Assembly (NCBI GenBank): GCA_028622995.1
Contig: JAJQJQ010000079.1
Location: 186,001-250,000 of the forward strand
Direction: 5' to 3'
Length of the DNA: 64,000 bases
DNA from: Panagrolaimus kolymaensis
Lineage: Eukaryota > Nematoda > Chromadorea > Rhabditida > Panagrolaimidae
Positions 37,084-51,663 of the stretch are shown in pieces; positions within the stretch are counted from its first letter, which is position 1, and every line of letters begins with the position of its first letter. The notes under the pieces were generated by a model. The model saw nothing but the letters and a program-made list of their open reading frames with translations, did not search any database and was not told the origin of the DNA. The translations under genes and the position numbers were made by a program.

Positions 37084-40000
37084 TGGTGACTCCTTGTTTG
37101 CTTGATACTTTTGTTCAAAAAATGTTCATTGTTTGAGGTACTTCCAACGGAGGCAATCCAAAATCCTTTTTCTAATAAATTTTTAAATAATTAATTATGA
37201 ATTTAGAAAAGAAAAAAAGTTCAGAAAAAAAAATTTCTAATACAAAATCAGAAAATTTGAATAATTTATATTAAATTTTCATTTCAAAGCCACATAGCTC
37301 GATCAGAACCGTATCCGATTTTTAAAAATATCAACGAAAATGGATGTAAAAATGCATATACATCCATAAAAATAAGCCACTTTTCCTCTGGAATTTTTTT
37401 TCTTATTCAAAATGTATTTTTTTTCAATTTGGTGACTCCTTGTTTGCTTGATACATTTGTTCAAAAAATTTTCATTGTTTGAGGTACTTCCAACGGAGGC
37501 AATCGAAAATCCTTTTTCTATTAAATTTTTAAATAATTAATTATGAATTTAGAAAAGAAAAAAAGCTCAGAAAAAAAAATTTCTAATACAAAATCAGAAA
37601 ATTTGAATAATTTATATTAAATTTTCATTTCAAAGCCACATAGCTCGATCAGAACCGTATTCGATTTTTAAAAATATCAACGAAAATGGATGTTAAAATG
37701 CATATACATCCATAAAAATAAGCCACTTTTCCTCTGGAATTTTTTTTCTTATTCAAAATGTATTTTTTTTCAATTTGGTGACTCCTTGTTTGCTTGATAC
37801 ATTTGTTCAAAAAATGTTCATTGTTTGAGGTACTTCCAACGGAGGCAATCGAAAATCCTTTTTCTAATAAATTTTTAAATAATTAATTATGAATTTAGAA
37901 AAGAAAAAAAGCTCAGAAAAAAAAATTTCTAATACAAAATCAGAAAATTTGAATAATTTATATTAAATTTTCATTTCAAAGCCACATAGCTCGATCAGAA
38001 CCGTATCCGATTTTTAAAAATATCAACGAAAATGGATGTAAAAATGCATATACATCCATAAAAATAAGCCACTTTTCCTCTGGAATTTTTTTTCTTATTC
38101 AAAATGTATTTTTTTTCAATTTGGTGACTCCTTGTTTGCTTGATACATTTGTTCAAAAAATGTTCATTGTTTGAGGTACTTCCAACGGAGGCAATCGAAA
38201 ATCCTTTTTCTATTAAATTTTTAAATAATTAATTATGAATTTAGAAAAGAAAAAAAGCTCAGAAAAAAAAATTTCTAATACAAAATCAGAAAATTTGAAT
38301 AATTTATATTAAATTTTCATTTCAAAGCCACATAGCTCGATCAGAACCTTTACTTATGCTATTGAAAACAGGATCGATTTTTGAAGGTTTTTATGTGTAC
38401 TAACACATCTGATAAGCAATATTTTTTTTAAGTATACTTAGTTTTGAGTTTGCAATTAATTTACCTTTATCAAAGCATTTTTTGCTTTAAGTGTAATTTT
38501 TGATGTCTTCCAAATCGTCGTCATAGAATCCGATTTTTAAAAATATCATTGAATATGGATGTAAAAATGCATAAACATCCATAAAAATAAGCCACTTTTC
38601 CTCTGGAATTTTTTTTCTTATTCAAAAAGTATTTTTTTTCAATTTGGTTACTCCTTGTTTGCTTGATACTTTTGTTCAAAAAATGTTCATTGTTTGAGGT
38701 ACTTCCAACGGAGGCAATCCAAAATCCTTTTTCTAATAAATTTTTAAATAATTAATTATGAATTTAGAAAAGAAAAAAAGTTCAGAAAAAAAAATTTCTA
38801 ATACAAAATCAGAAAATTTGAATAATTTATATTAAATTTTCATTTCAAAGCCACATAGCTCGATCAGAACCGTATCCGATTTTTAAAAATATCAACGAAA
38901 ATGGATGTAAAAATGCATATACATCCATAAAAATAAGCCACTTTTCCTCTGGAATTTTTTTTCTTATTCAAAATGTATTTTTTTTCAATTTGGTGACTCC
39001 TTGTTTGCTTGATACATTTGTTCAAAAAATTTTCATTGTTTGAGGTACTTCCAACGGAGGCAATCGAAAATCCTTTTTCTATTAAATTTTTAAATAATTA
39101 ATTATGAATTTAGAAAAGAAAAAAAGCTCAGAAAAAAAAATTTCTAATACAAAATCAGAAAATTTGAATAATTTATATTAAATTTTCATTTCAAAGCCAC
39201 ATAGCTCGATCAGAACCGTATTCGATTTTTAAAAATATCAACGAAAATGGATGTTAAAATGCATATACATCCATAAAAATAAGCCACTTTTCCTCTGGAA
39301 TTTTTTTTCTTATTCAAAATGTATTTTTTTTCAATTTGGTGACTCCTTGTTTGCTTGATACATTTGTTCAAAAAATGTTCATTGTTTGAGGTACTTCCAA
39401 CGGAGGCAATCGAAAATCCTTTTTCTAATAAATTTTTAAATAATTAATTATGAATTTAGAAAAGAAAAAAAGCTCAGAAAAAAAAATTTCTAATACAAAA
39501 TCAGAAAATTTGAATAATTTATATTAAATTTTCATTTCAAAGCCACATAGCTCGATCAGAACCGTATCCGATTTTTAAAAATATCAACGAAAATGGATGT
39601 AAAAATGCATATACATCCATAAAAATAAGCCACTTTTCCTCTGGAATTTTTTTTCTTATTCAAAATGTATTTTTTTTCAATTTGGTGACTCCTTGTTTGC
39701 TTGATACATTTGTTCAAAAAATGTTCATTGTTTGAGGTACTTCCAACGGAGGCAATCGAAAATCCTTTTTCTATTAAATTTTTAAATAATTAATTATGAA
39801 TTTAGAAAAGAAAAAAAGCTCAGAAAAAAAAATTTCTAATACAAAATCAGAAAATTTGAATAATTTATATTAAATTTTCATTTCAAAGCCACATAGCTCG
39901 ATCAGAACCTTTACTTATGCTATTGAAAACAGGATCGATTTTTGAAGGTTTTTATGTGTACTAACACATCTGATAAGCAATATTTTTTTTAAGTATACTT

Positions 40001-43000
40001 AGTTTTGAGTTTGCAATTAATTTACCTTTATCAAAGCATTTTTTGCTTTAAGTGTAATTTTTGATGTCTTCCAAATCGTCGTCATAGAATCCGATTTTTA
40101 AAAATATCATTGAATATGGATGTAAAAATGCATAAACATCCATAAAAATAAGCCACTTTTCCTCTGGAATTTTTTTTCTTATTCAAAAAGTATTTTTTTT
40201 CAATTTGGTTACTCCTTGTTTGCTTGATACTTTTGTTCAAAAAATGTTCATTGTTTGAGGTACTTCCAACGGAGGCAATCCAAAATCCTTTTTCTAATAA
40301 ATTTTTAAATAATTAATTATGAATTTAGAAAAGAAAAAAAGTTCAGAAAAAAAAATTTCTAATACAAAATCAGAAAATTTGAATAATTTATATTAAATTT
40401 TCATTTCAAAGCCACATAGCTCGATCAGAACCGTATCCGATTTTTAAAAATATCAACGAAAATGGATGTAAAAATGCATATACATCCATAAAAATAAGCC
40501 ACTTTTCCTCTGGAATTTTTTTTCTTATTCAAAATGTATTTTTTTTCAATTTGGTGACTCCTTGTTTGCTTGATACATTTGTTCAAAAAATGTTCATTGT
40601 TTGAGGTACTTCCAACGGAGGCAATCGAAAATCCTTTTTCTAATAAATTTTTAAATAATTAATTATGAATTTAGAAAAGAAAAAAAGCTCAGAAAAAAAA
40701 ATTTCTAATACAAAATCAGAAAATTTGAATAATTTATATTAAATTTTCATTTCAAAGCCACATAGCTCGATCAGAACCGTATCCGATTTTTAAAAATATC
40801 AACGAAAATGGATGTAAAAATGCATATACATCCATAAAAATAAGCCACTTTTCCTCTGGAATTTTTTTTCTTATTCAAAATGTATTTTTTTTCAATTTGG
40901 TGACTCCTTGTTTGCTTGATACATTTGTTCAAAAAATGTTCATTGTTTGAGGTACTTCCAACGGAGGCAATCGAAAATCCTTTTTCTATTAAATTTTTAA
41001 ATAATTAATTATGAATTTAGAAAAGAAAAAAAGCTCAGAAAAAAAAATTTCTAATACAAAATCAGAAAATTTGAATAATTTATATTAAATTTTCATTTCA
41101 AAGCCACATAGCTCGATCAGAACCGTATCCGATTTTTAAAAATATCAACGAAAATGGATGTAAAAATGCATAAACATCCATAAAAATAAGCCACTTTTCC
41201 TCTGGAATTTTTTTTCTTATTCAAAAAGTATTTTTTTTCAATTTGGTGACTCCTTGTTTGCTTGATACTTTTGTTCAAAAAATGTTCATTGTTTGAGGTA
41301 CTTCCAACGGAGGCAATCCAAAATCCTTTTTCTAATAAATTTTTAAATAATTAATTATGAATTTAGAAAAGAAAAAAAGCTCAGAAAAAAAAATTTCTAA
41401 TACAAAATCAGAAAATTTGAATAATTTATATTAAATTTTCATTTCAAAGCCACATAGCTCGATCAGAACCTTTACTTATGCTATTGAAAACAGGATCGAT
41501 TTTTGAAGGTTTTTATGTGTACTAACACATCTGATAAGCAATATTTTTTTTAAGTATACTTAGTTTTGAGTTTGCAATTAATTTACCTTTATCAAAGCAT
41601 TTTTTGCTTTAAGTGTAATTTTTGATGTCTTCCAAATCGTCGTCATAGAATCCGATTTTTAAAAATATCATTGAATATGGATGTAAAAATGCATAAACAT
41701 CCATAAAAATAAGCCACTTTTCCTCTGGAATTTTTTTTCTTATTCAAAAAGTATTTTTTTTCAATTTGGTGACTCCTTGTTTGCTTGATACTTTTGTTCA
41801 AAAAATGTTCATTGTTTGAGGTACTTCCAACGGAGGCAATCCAAAATCCTTTTTCTAATAAATTTTTAAATAATTAATTATGAATTTAGAAAAGAAAAAA
41901 AGTTCAGAAAAAAAAATTTCTAATACAAAATCAGAAAATTTGAATAATTTATATTAAATTTTCATTTCAAAGCCACATAGCTCGATCAGAACCGTATCCG
42001 ATTTTTAAAAATATCAACGAAAATGGATGTAAAAATGCATATACATCCATAAAAATAAGCCACTTTTCCTCTGGAATTTTTTTTCTTATTCAAAATGTAT
42101 TTTTTTTCAATTTGGTGACTCCTTGTTTGCTTGATACATTTGTTCAAAAAATTTTCATTGTTTGAGGTACTTCCAACGGAGGCAATCGAAAATCCTTTTT
42201 CTATTAAATTTTTAAATAATTAATTATGAATTTAGAAAAGAAAAAAAGTTCAGAAAAAAAAATTTCTAATACAAAATCAGAAAATTTGAATAATTTATAT
42301 TAAATTTTCATTTCAAAGCCACATAGCTCGATCAGAACCGTATCCGATTTTTAAAAATATCAACGAAAATGGATGTAAAAATGCATATACATCCATAAAA
42401 ATAAGCCACTTTTCCTCTGGAATTTTTTTTCTTATTCAAAATGTATTTTTTTTCAATTTGGTGACTCCTTGTTTGCTTGATACATTTGTTCAAAAAATGT
42501 TCATTGTTTGAGGTACTTCCAACGGAGGCAATCGAAAATCCTTTTTCTAATAAATTTTTAAATAATTAATTATGAATTTAGAAAAGAAAAAAAGCTCAGA
42601 AAAAAAAATTTCTAATACAAAATCAGAAAATTTGAATAATTTATATTAAATTTTCATTTCAAAGCCACATAGCTCGATCAGAACCGCATCCGATTTTTAA
42701 AAATATCATTGAATATGGATGTAAAAATGCATAAACATCCATAAAAATAAGCCACTTTTCCTCTGGAATTTTTTTTCTTATTCAAAATGTATTTTTTTTC
42801 AATTTGGTGACTCCTTGTTTGCTTGATACATTTGTTCAAAAAATGTTCATTGTTTGAGGTACTTCCAACGGAGGCAATCGAAAATCCTTTTTCTAATAAA
42901 TTTTTAAATAATTAATTATGAATTTAGAAAAGAAAAAAAGTTCAGAAAAAAAAATTTCTAATACAAAATCAGAAAATTTGAATAATTTATATTAAATTTT

Positions 43001-46000
43001 CATTTCAAAGCCACATAGCTCGATCAGAACCTTTACTTATGCTATTGAAAACAGGATCGATTTTTGAAGGTTTTTATGTGTACTAACACATCTGATAAGC
43101 AATATTTTTTTTAAGTATACTTAGTTTTGAGTTTGCAATTAATTTACCTTTATCAAAGCATTTTTTGCTTTAAGTGTAATTTTTGATGTCTTCCAAATCG
43201 TCGTCATAGAATCCGATTTTTAAAAATATCATTGAATATGGATGTAAAAATGCATAAACATCCATAAAAATAAGCCACTTTTCCTCTGGAATTTTTTTTC
43301 TTATTCAAAATGTATTTTTTTTCAATTTGGTGACTCCTTGTTTGCTTGATACATTTGTTCAAAAAATGTTCATTGTTTGAGGTACTTCCAACGGAGGCAA
43401 TCGAAAATCCTTTTTCTAATAAATTTTTAAATAATTAATTATGAATTTAGAAAAGAAAAAAAGCTCAGAAAAAAAAATTTCTAATACAAAATCAGAAAAT
43501 TTGAATAATTTATATTAAATTTTCATTTCAAAGCCACATAGCTCGATCAGAACCGTATCCGATTTTTAAAAATATCATTGAATATGGATGTAAAAATGCA
43601 TAAACATCCATAAAAATAAGCCACTTTTCCTCTGGAATTTTTTTTCTTATTCAAAATGTATTTTTTTTCAATTTGGTGACTCCTTGTTTGCTTGATACAT
43701 TTGTTCAAAAAATGTTCATTGTTTGAGGTACTTCCAACGGAGGCAATCGAAAATCCTTTTTCTAATAAATTTTTAAATAATTAATTATGAATTTAAAAAA
43801 GAAAAAAAGCTCAGAAAAAAAAATTTCTAATACAAAATCAGAAAATTTGAATAATTTATATTAAATTTTCATTTCAAAGCCACATAGCTCGATCAGAACC
43901 GTATCCGATTTTTAAAAATATCAACGAAAATGGATGTAAAAATGCATATACATCCATAAAAATAAGCCACTTTTCCTCTGGAATTTTTTTTCTTATTCAA
44001 AATGTATTTTTTTTCAATTTGGTGACTCCTTGTTTGCTTGATACATTTGTTCAAAAAATGTTCATTGTTTGAGGTACTTCCAACGGAGGCAATTGAAAAT
44101 CCTTTTTCTAATAAATTTTTAAATAATTAATTATGAATTTAGAAAAGAAAAAAAGCTCAGAAAAAAAAATTTCTAATACAAAATCAGAAAATTTGAATAA
44201 TTTATATTAAATTTTCATTTCAAAGCCACATAGCTCGATCAGAACCGTATCCGATTTTTAAAAATATCAACGAAAATGGATGTAAAAATGCATATACATC
44301 CATAAAAATAAGCCACTTTTCCTCTGGAATTTTTTTTCTTATTCAAAATGTATTTTTTTTCAATTTGGTGACTCCTTGTTTGCTTGATACATTTGTTCAA
44401 AAAATGTTCATTGTTTGAGGTACTTCCAACGGAGGCAATCGAAAATCCTTTTTCTAATAAATTTTTAAATAATTAATTATGAATTTAGAAAAGAAAAAAA
44501 GTTCAGAAAAAAAAATTTCTAATACAAAATCAGAAAATTTGAATAATTTATATTAAATTTTCATTTCAAAGCCACATAGCTCGATCAGAACCTTTACTTA
44601 TGCTATTGAAAACAGGATCGATTTTTGAAGGTTTTTATGTGTACTAACACATCTGATAAGCAATATTTTTTTTAAGTATACTTAGTTTTGAGTTTGCAAT
44701 TAATTTACCTTTATCATAGCATTTTTTGCTTTAAGTGTAATTTTTGATGTCTTCCAAATCGTCGTCATAGAATCCGATTTTTAAAAATATCATTGAATAT
44801 GGATGTAAAAATGCATATACATCCATAAAAATAAGCCACTTTTCCTCTGGAATTTTTTTTCTTATTCAAAATGTATTTTTTTTCAATTTGGTGACTCCTT
44901 GTTTGCTTGATACATTTGTTCAAAAAATGTTCATTGTTTGAGGTACTTCCAACGGAGGCAATTGAAAATCCTTTTTCTATTAAATTTTTAAATAATTAAT
45001 TATGAATTTAGAAAAGAAAAAAAGCTCAGAAAAAAAAATTTCTAATACAAAATCAGAAAATTTGAATAATTTATATTAAATTTTCATTTCAAAGCCACAT
45101 AGCTCGATCAGAACCGTATCCGATTTTTAAAAATATCATTGAATATGGATGTAAAAATGCATAAACATCCATAAAAATAAGCCACTTTTCCTCTGGAATT
45201 TTTTTTCTTATTCAAAATGTATTTTTTTTCAATTTGGTGACTCCTTGTTTGCTTGATACATTTGTTCAAAAAATGTTCATTGTTTGAGGTACTTCCAACG
45301 GAGGCAATCGAAAATCCTTTTTCTAATAAATTTTTAAATAATTAATTATGAATTTAAAAAAGAAAAAAAGCTCAGAAAAAAAAATTTCTAATACAAAATC
45401 AGAAAATTTGAATAATTTATATTAAATTTTCATTTCAAAGCCACATAGCTCGATCAGAACCGTATCCGATTTTTAAAAATATCAACGAAAATGGATGTAA
45501 AAATGCATATACATCCATAAAAATAAGCCACTTTTCCTCTGGAATTTTTTTTCTTATTCAAAATGTATTTTTTTTCAATTTGGTGACTCCTTGTTTGCTT
45601 GATACATTTGTTCAAAAAATGTTCATTGTTTGAGGTACTTCCAACGGAGGCAATTGAAAATCCTTTTTCTAATAAATTTTTAAATAATTAATTATGAATT
45701 TAGAAAAGAAAAAAAGCTCAGAAAAAAAAATTTCTAATACAAAATCAGAAAATTTGAATAATTTATATTAAATTTTCATTTCAAAGCCACATAGCTCGAT
45801 CAGAACCGTATCCGATTTTTAAAAATATCAACGAAAATGGATGTAAAAATGCATATACATCCATAAAAATAAGCCACTTTTCCTCTGGAATTTTTTTTCT
45901 TATTCAAAATGTATTTTTTTTCAATTTGGTGACTCCTTGTTTGCTTGATACATTTGTTCAAAAAATGTTCATTGTTTGAGGTACTTCCAACGGAGGCAAT

Positions 46001-46449
46001 CGAAAATCCTTTTTCTAATAAATTTTTAAATAATTAATTATGAATTTAGAAAAGAAAAAAAGTTCAGAAAAAAAAATTTCTAATACAAAATCAGAAAATT
46101 TGAATAATTTATATTAAATTTTCATTTCAAAGCCACATAGCTCGATCAGAACCTTTACTTATGCTATTGAAAACAGGATCGATTTTTGAAGGTTTTTATG
46201 TGTACTAACACATCTGATAAGCAATATTTTTTTTAAGTATACTTAGTTTTGAGTTTGCAATTAATTTACCTTTATCATAGCATTTTTTGCTTTAAGTGTA
46301 ATTTTTGATGTCTTCCAAATCGTCGTCATAGAATCCGATTTTTAAAAATATCATTGAATATGGATGTAAAAATGCATATACATCCATAAAAATAAGCCAC
46401 TTTTCCTCTGGAATTTTTTTTCTTATTCAAAATGTATTTTTTTTCAATT
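37084..46449 (+). repeat. Six copies of a 1561-bp S-S-S-L higher-order repeat
   Basis: Boundaries are at 37084, 38645, 40206, 41767, 43328, 44889 and 46450, each step exactly 1561 bp. The first two copies share private changes (AAAATTTTCATTG, CGTATTCG, GGATGTTAAAATG; TTTGGTTACTCC at the start of copies two and three), so they derive from one recent duplication. The last two copies share GGCAATTGAAAATCC and TTTATCATAGC. Confidence 0.95.
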
Positions 46450-47318
46450 TGGTGACTCCTTGTTTGCTTGATACATTTGTTCAAAAAATGTTCATTGTTT
46501 GAGGTACTTCCAACGGAGGCAATTGAAAATCCTTTTTCTATTAAATTTTTAAATAATTAATTATGAATTTAGAAAAGAAAAAAAGCTCAGAAAAAAAAAT
46601 TTCTAATACAAAATCAGAAAATTTGAATAATTTATATTAAATTTTCATTTCAAAGCCACATAGCTCGATCAGAACCTTTACTTATGCTATTGAAAACAGG
46701 ATCGATTTTTGAAGGTTTTTATGTGTACTAACACATCTGATAAGCAATATTTTTTTTAAGTATACTTAGTTTTGAGTTTGCAATTAATTTACCTTTATCA
46801 TAGCATTTTTTGCTTTAAGTGTAATTTTTGATGTCTTCCAAATCGTCGTCATAGAATCCGATTTTTAAAAATATCATTGAATATGGATGTAAAAATGCAT
46901 AAACATCCATAAAAATAAGCCACTTTTCCTCTGGAATTTTTTTTCTTATTCAAAATGTATTTTTTTTCAATTTGGTGACTCCTTGTTTGCTTGATACATT
47001 TGTTCAAAAAATGTTCATTGTTTGAGGTACTTCCAACGGAGGCAATTGAAAATCCTTTTTCTAATAAATTTTTAAATAATTAATTATGAATTTAGAAAAG
47101 AAAAAAAGCTCAGAAAAAAAAATTTCTAATACAAAATCAGAAAATTTGAATAATTTATATTAAATTTTCATTTCAAAGCCACATAGCTCGATCAGAACCG
47201 TATCCGATTTTTAAAAATATCAACGAAAATGGATGTAAAAATGCATATACATCCATAAAAATAAGCCACTTTTCCTCTGGAATTTTTTTTCTTATTCAAA
47301 ATGTATTTTTTTTCAATT

Positions 47319-50300
47319 TGGTGACTCCTTGTTTGCTTGATACATTTGTTCAAAAAATGTTCATTGTTTGAGGTACTTCCAACGGAGGCAATTGAAAATC
47401 CTTTTTCTAATAAATTTTTAAATAATTAATTATGAATTTAGAAAAGAAAAAAAGCTCAGAAAAAAAAATTTCTAATACAAAATCAGAAAATTTGAATAAT
47501 TTATATTAAATTTTCATTTCAAAGCCACATAGCTCGATCAGAACCGTATCCGATTTTTAAAAATATCAACGAAAATGGATGTAAAAATGCATATACATCC
47601 ATAAAAATAAGCCACTTTTCCTCTGGAATTTTTTTTCTTATTCAAAATGTATTTTTTTTCAATTTGGTGACTCCTTGTTTGCTTGATACATTTGTTCAAA
47701 AAATGTTCATTGTTTGAGGTACTTCCAACGGAGGCAATCGAAAATCCTTTTTCTAATAAATTTTTAAATAATTAATTATGAATTTAGAAAAGAAAAAAAG
47801 TTCAGAAAAAAAAATTTCTAATACAAAATCAGAAAATTTGAATAATTTATATTAAATTTTCATTTCAAAGCCACATAGCTCGATCAGAACCTTTACTTAT
47901 GCTATTGAAAACAGGATCGATTTTTGAAGGTTTTTATGTGTACTAACACATCTGATAAGCAATATTTTTTTTAAGTATACTTAGTTTTGAGTTTGCAATT
48001 AATTTACCTTTATCATAGCATTTTTTGCTTTAAGTGTAATTTTTGATGTCTTCCAAATCGTCGTCATAGAATCCGATTTTTAAAAATATCATTGAATATG
48101 GATGTAAAAATGCATATACATCCATAAAAATAAGCCACTTTTCCTCTGGAATTTTTTTTCTTATTCAAAATGTATTTTTTTTCAATTTGGTGACTCCTTG
48201 TTTGCTTGATACATTTGTTCAAAAAATGTTCATTGTTTGAGGTACTTCCAACGGAGGCAATTGAAAATCCTTTTTCTAATAAATTTTTAAATAATTAATT
48301 ATGAATTTAGAAAAGAAAAAAAGCTCAGAAAAAAAAATTTCTAATACAAAATCAGAAAATTTGAATAATTTATATTAAATTTTCATTTCAAAGCCACATA
48401 GCTCGATCAGAACCGTATCCGATTTTTAAAAATATCAACGAAAATGGATGTAAAAATGCATATACATCCATAAAAATAAGCCACTTTTCCTCTGGAATTT
48501 TTTTTCTTATTCAAAATGTATTTTTTTTCAATTTGGTGACTCCTTGTTTGCTTGATACATTTGTTCAAAAAATGTTCATTGTTTGAGGTACTTCCAACGG
48601 AGGCAATCGAAAATCCTTTTTCTAATAAATTTTTAAATAATTAATTATGAATTTAAAAAAGAAAAAAAGCTCAGAAAAAAAAATTTCTAATACAAAATCA
48701 GAAAATTTGAATAATTTATATTAAATTTTCATTTCAAAGCCACATAGCTCGATCAGAACCTTTACTTATGCTATTGAAAACAGGATCGATTTTTGAAGGT
48801 TTTTATGTGTACTAACACATCTGATAAGCAATATTTTTTTTAAGTATACTTAGTTTTGAGTTTGCAATTAATTTACCTTTATCATAGCATTTTTTGCTTT
48901 AAGTGTAATTTTTGATGTCTTCCAAATCGTCGTCATAGAATCCGATTTTTAAAAATATCATTGAATATGGATGTAAAAATGCATATACATCCATAAAAAT
49001 AAGCCACTTTTCCTCTGGAATTTTTTTTCTTATTCAAAATGTATTTTTTTTCAATTTGGTGACTCCTTGTTTGCTTGATACATTTGTTCAAAAAATGTTC
49101 ATTGTTTGAGGTACTTCCAACGGAGGCAATTGAAAATCCTTTTTCTAATAAATTTTTAAATAATTAATTATGAATTTAGAAAAGAAAAAAAGCTCAGAAA
49201 AAAAAATTTCTAATACAAAATCAGAAAATTTGAATAATTTATATTAAATTTTCATTTCAAAGCCACATAGCTCGATCAGAACCGTATCCGATTTTTAAAA
49301 ATATCAACGAAAATGGATGTAAAAATGCATATACATCCATAAAAATAAGCCACTTTTCCTCTGGAATTTTTTTTCTTATTCAAAATGTATTTTTTTTCAA
49401 TTTGGTGACTCCTTGTTTGCTTGATACATTTGTTCAAAAAATGTTCATTGTTTGAGGTACTTCCAACGGAGGCAATCGAAAATCCTTTTTCTAATAAATT
49501 TTTAAATAATTAATTATGAATTTAGAAAAGAAAAAAAGTTCAGAAAAAAAAATTTCTAATACAAAATCAGAAAATTTGAATAATTTATATTAAATTTTCA
49601 TTTCAAAGCCACATAGCTCGATCAGAACCTTTACTTATGCTATTGAAAACAGGATCGATTTTTGAAGGTTTTTATGTGTACTAACACATCTGATAAGCAA
49701 TATTTTTTTTAAGTATACTTAGTTTTGAGTTTGCAATTAATTTACCTTTATCATAGCATTTTTTGCTTTAAGTGTAATTTTTGATGTCTTCCAAATCGTC
49801 GTCATAGAATCCGATTTTTAAAAATATCATTGAATATGGATGTAAAAATGCATATACATCCATAAAAATAAGCCACTTTTCCTCTGGAATTTTTTTTCTT
49901 ATTCAAAATGTATTTTTTTTCAATTTGGTGACTCCTTGTTTGCTTGATACATTTGTTCAAAAAATGTTCATTGTTTGAGGTACTTCCAACGGAGGCAATT
50001 GAAAATCCTTTTTCTAATAAATTTTTAAATAATTAATTATGAATTTAGAAAAGAAAAAAAGCTCAGAAAAAAAAATTTCTAATACAAAATCAGAAAATTT
50101 GAATAATTTATATTAAATTTTCATTTCAAAGCCACATAGCTCGATCAGAACCGTATCCGATTTTTAAAAATATCAACGAAAATGGATGTAAAAATGCATA
50201 TACATCCATAAAAATAAGCCACTTTTCCTCTGGAATTTTTTTTCTTATTCAAAATGTATTTTTTTTCAATTTGGTGACTCCTTGTTTGCTTGATACATTT

Positions 50301-51663
50301 GTTCAAAAAATGTTCATTGTTTGAGGTACTTCCAACGGAGGCAATCGAAAATCCTTTTTCTAATAAATTTTTAAATAATTAATTATGAATTTAAAAAAGA
50401 AAAAAAGCTCAGAAAAAAAAATTTCTAATACAAAATCAGAAAATTTGAATAATTTATATTAAATTTTCATTTCAAAGCCACATAGCTCGATCAGAACCTT
50501 TACTTATGCTATTGAAAACAGGATCGATTTTTGAAGGTTTTTATGTGTACTAACACATCTGATAAGCAATATTTTTTTTAAGTATACTTAGTTTTGAGTT
50601 TGCAATTAATTTACCTTTATCATAGCATTTTTTGCTTTAAGTGTAATTTTTGATGTCTTCCAAATCGTCGTCATAGAATCCGATTTTTAAAAATATCATT
50701 GAATATGGATGTAAAAATGCATATACATCCATAAAAATAAGCCACTTTTCCTCTGGAATTTTTTTTCTTATTCAAAATGTATTTTTTTTCAATTTGGTGA
50801 CTCCTTGTTTGCTTGATACATTTGTTCAAAAAATGTTCATTGTTTGAGGTACTTCCAACGGAGGCAATTGAAAATCCTTTTTCTAATAAATTTTTAAATA
50901 ATTAATTATGAATTTAGAAAAGAAAAAAAGCTCAGAAAAAAAAATTTCTAATACAAAATCAGAAAATTTGAATAATTTATATTAAATTTTCATTTCAAAG
51001 CCACATAGCTCGATCAGAACCGTATCCGATTTTTAAAAATATCAACGAAAATGGATGTAAAAATGCATATACATCCATAAAAATAAGCCACTTTTCCTCT
51101 GGAATTTTTTTTCTTATTCAAAATGTATTTTTTTTCAATTTGGTGACTCCTTGTTTGCTTGATACATTTGTTCAAAAAATGTTCATTGTTTGAGGTACTT
51201 CCAACGGAGGCAATCGAAAATCCTTTTTCTAATAAATTTTTAAATAATTAATTATGAATTTAAAAAAGAAAAAAAGCTCAGAAAAAAAAATTTCTAATAC
51301 AAAATCAGAAAATTTGAATAATTTATATTAAATTTTCATTTCAAAGCCACATAGCTCGATCAGAACCTTTACTTATGCTATTGAAAACAGGATCGATTTT
51401 TGAAGGTTTTTATGTGTACTAACACATCTGATAAGCAATATTTTTTTTAAGTATACTTAGTTTTGAGTTTGCAATTAATTTACCTTTATCATAGCATTTT
51501 TTGCTTTAAGTGTAATTTTTGATGTCTTCCAAATCGTCGTCATAGAATCCGATTTTTAAAAATATCATTGAATATGGATGTAAAAATGCATATACATCCA
51601 TAAAAATAAGCCACTTTTCCTCTGGAATTTTTTTTCTTATTCAAAATGTATTTTTTTTCAATT
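47319..51663 (+). repeat. Five copies of an 869-bp S-L higher-order repeat
   Basis: Boundaries at 47319, 48188, 49057, 49926, 50795 and 51664, each step 869 bp. Preceded by an L-S pair (46450-47318). L units carry TTTATCATAGC; many S units carry GAATTTAAAAAAG. Confidence 0.93.
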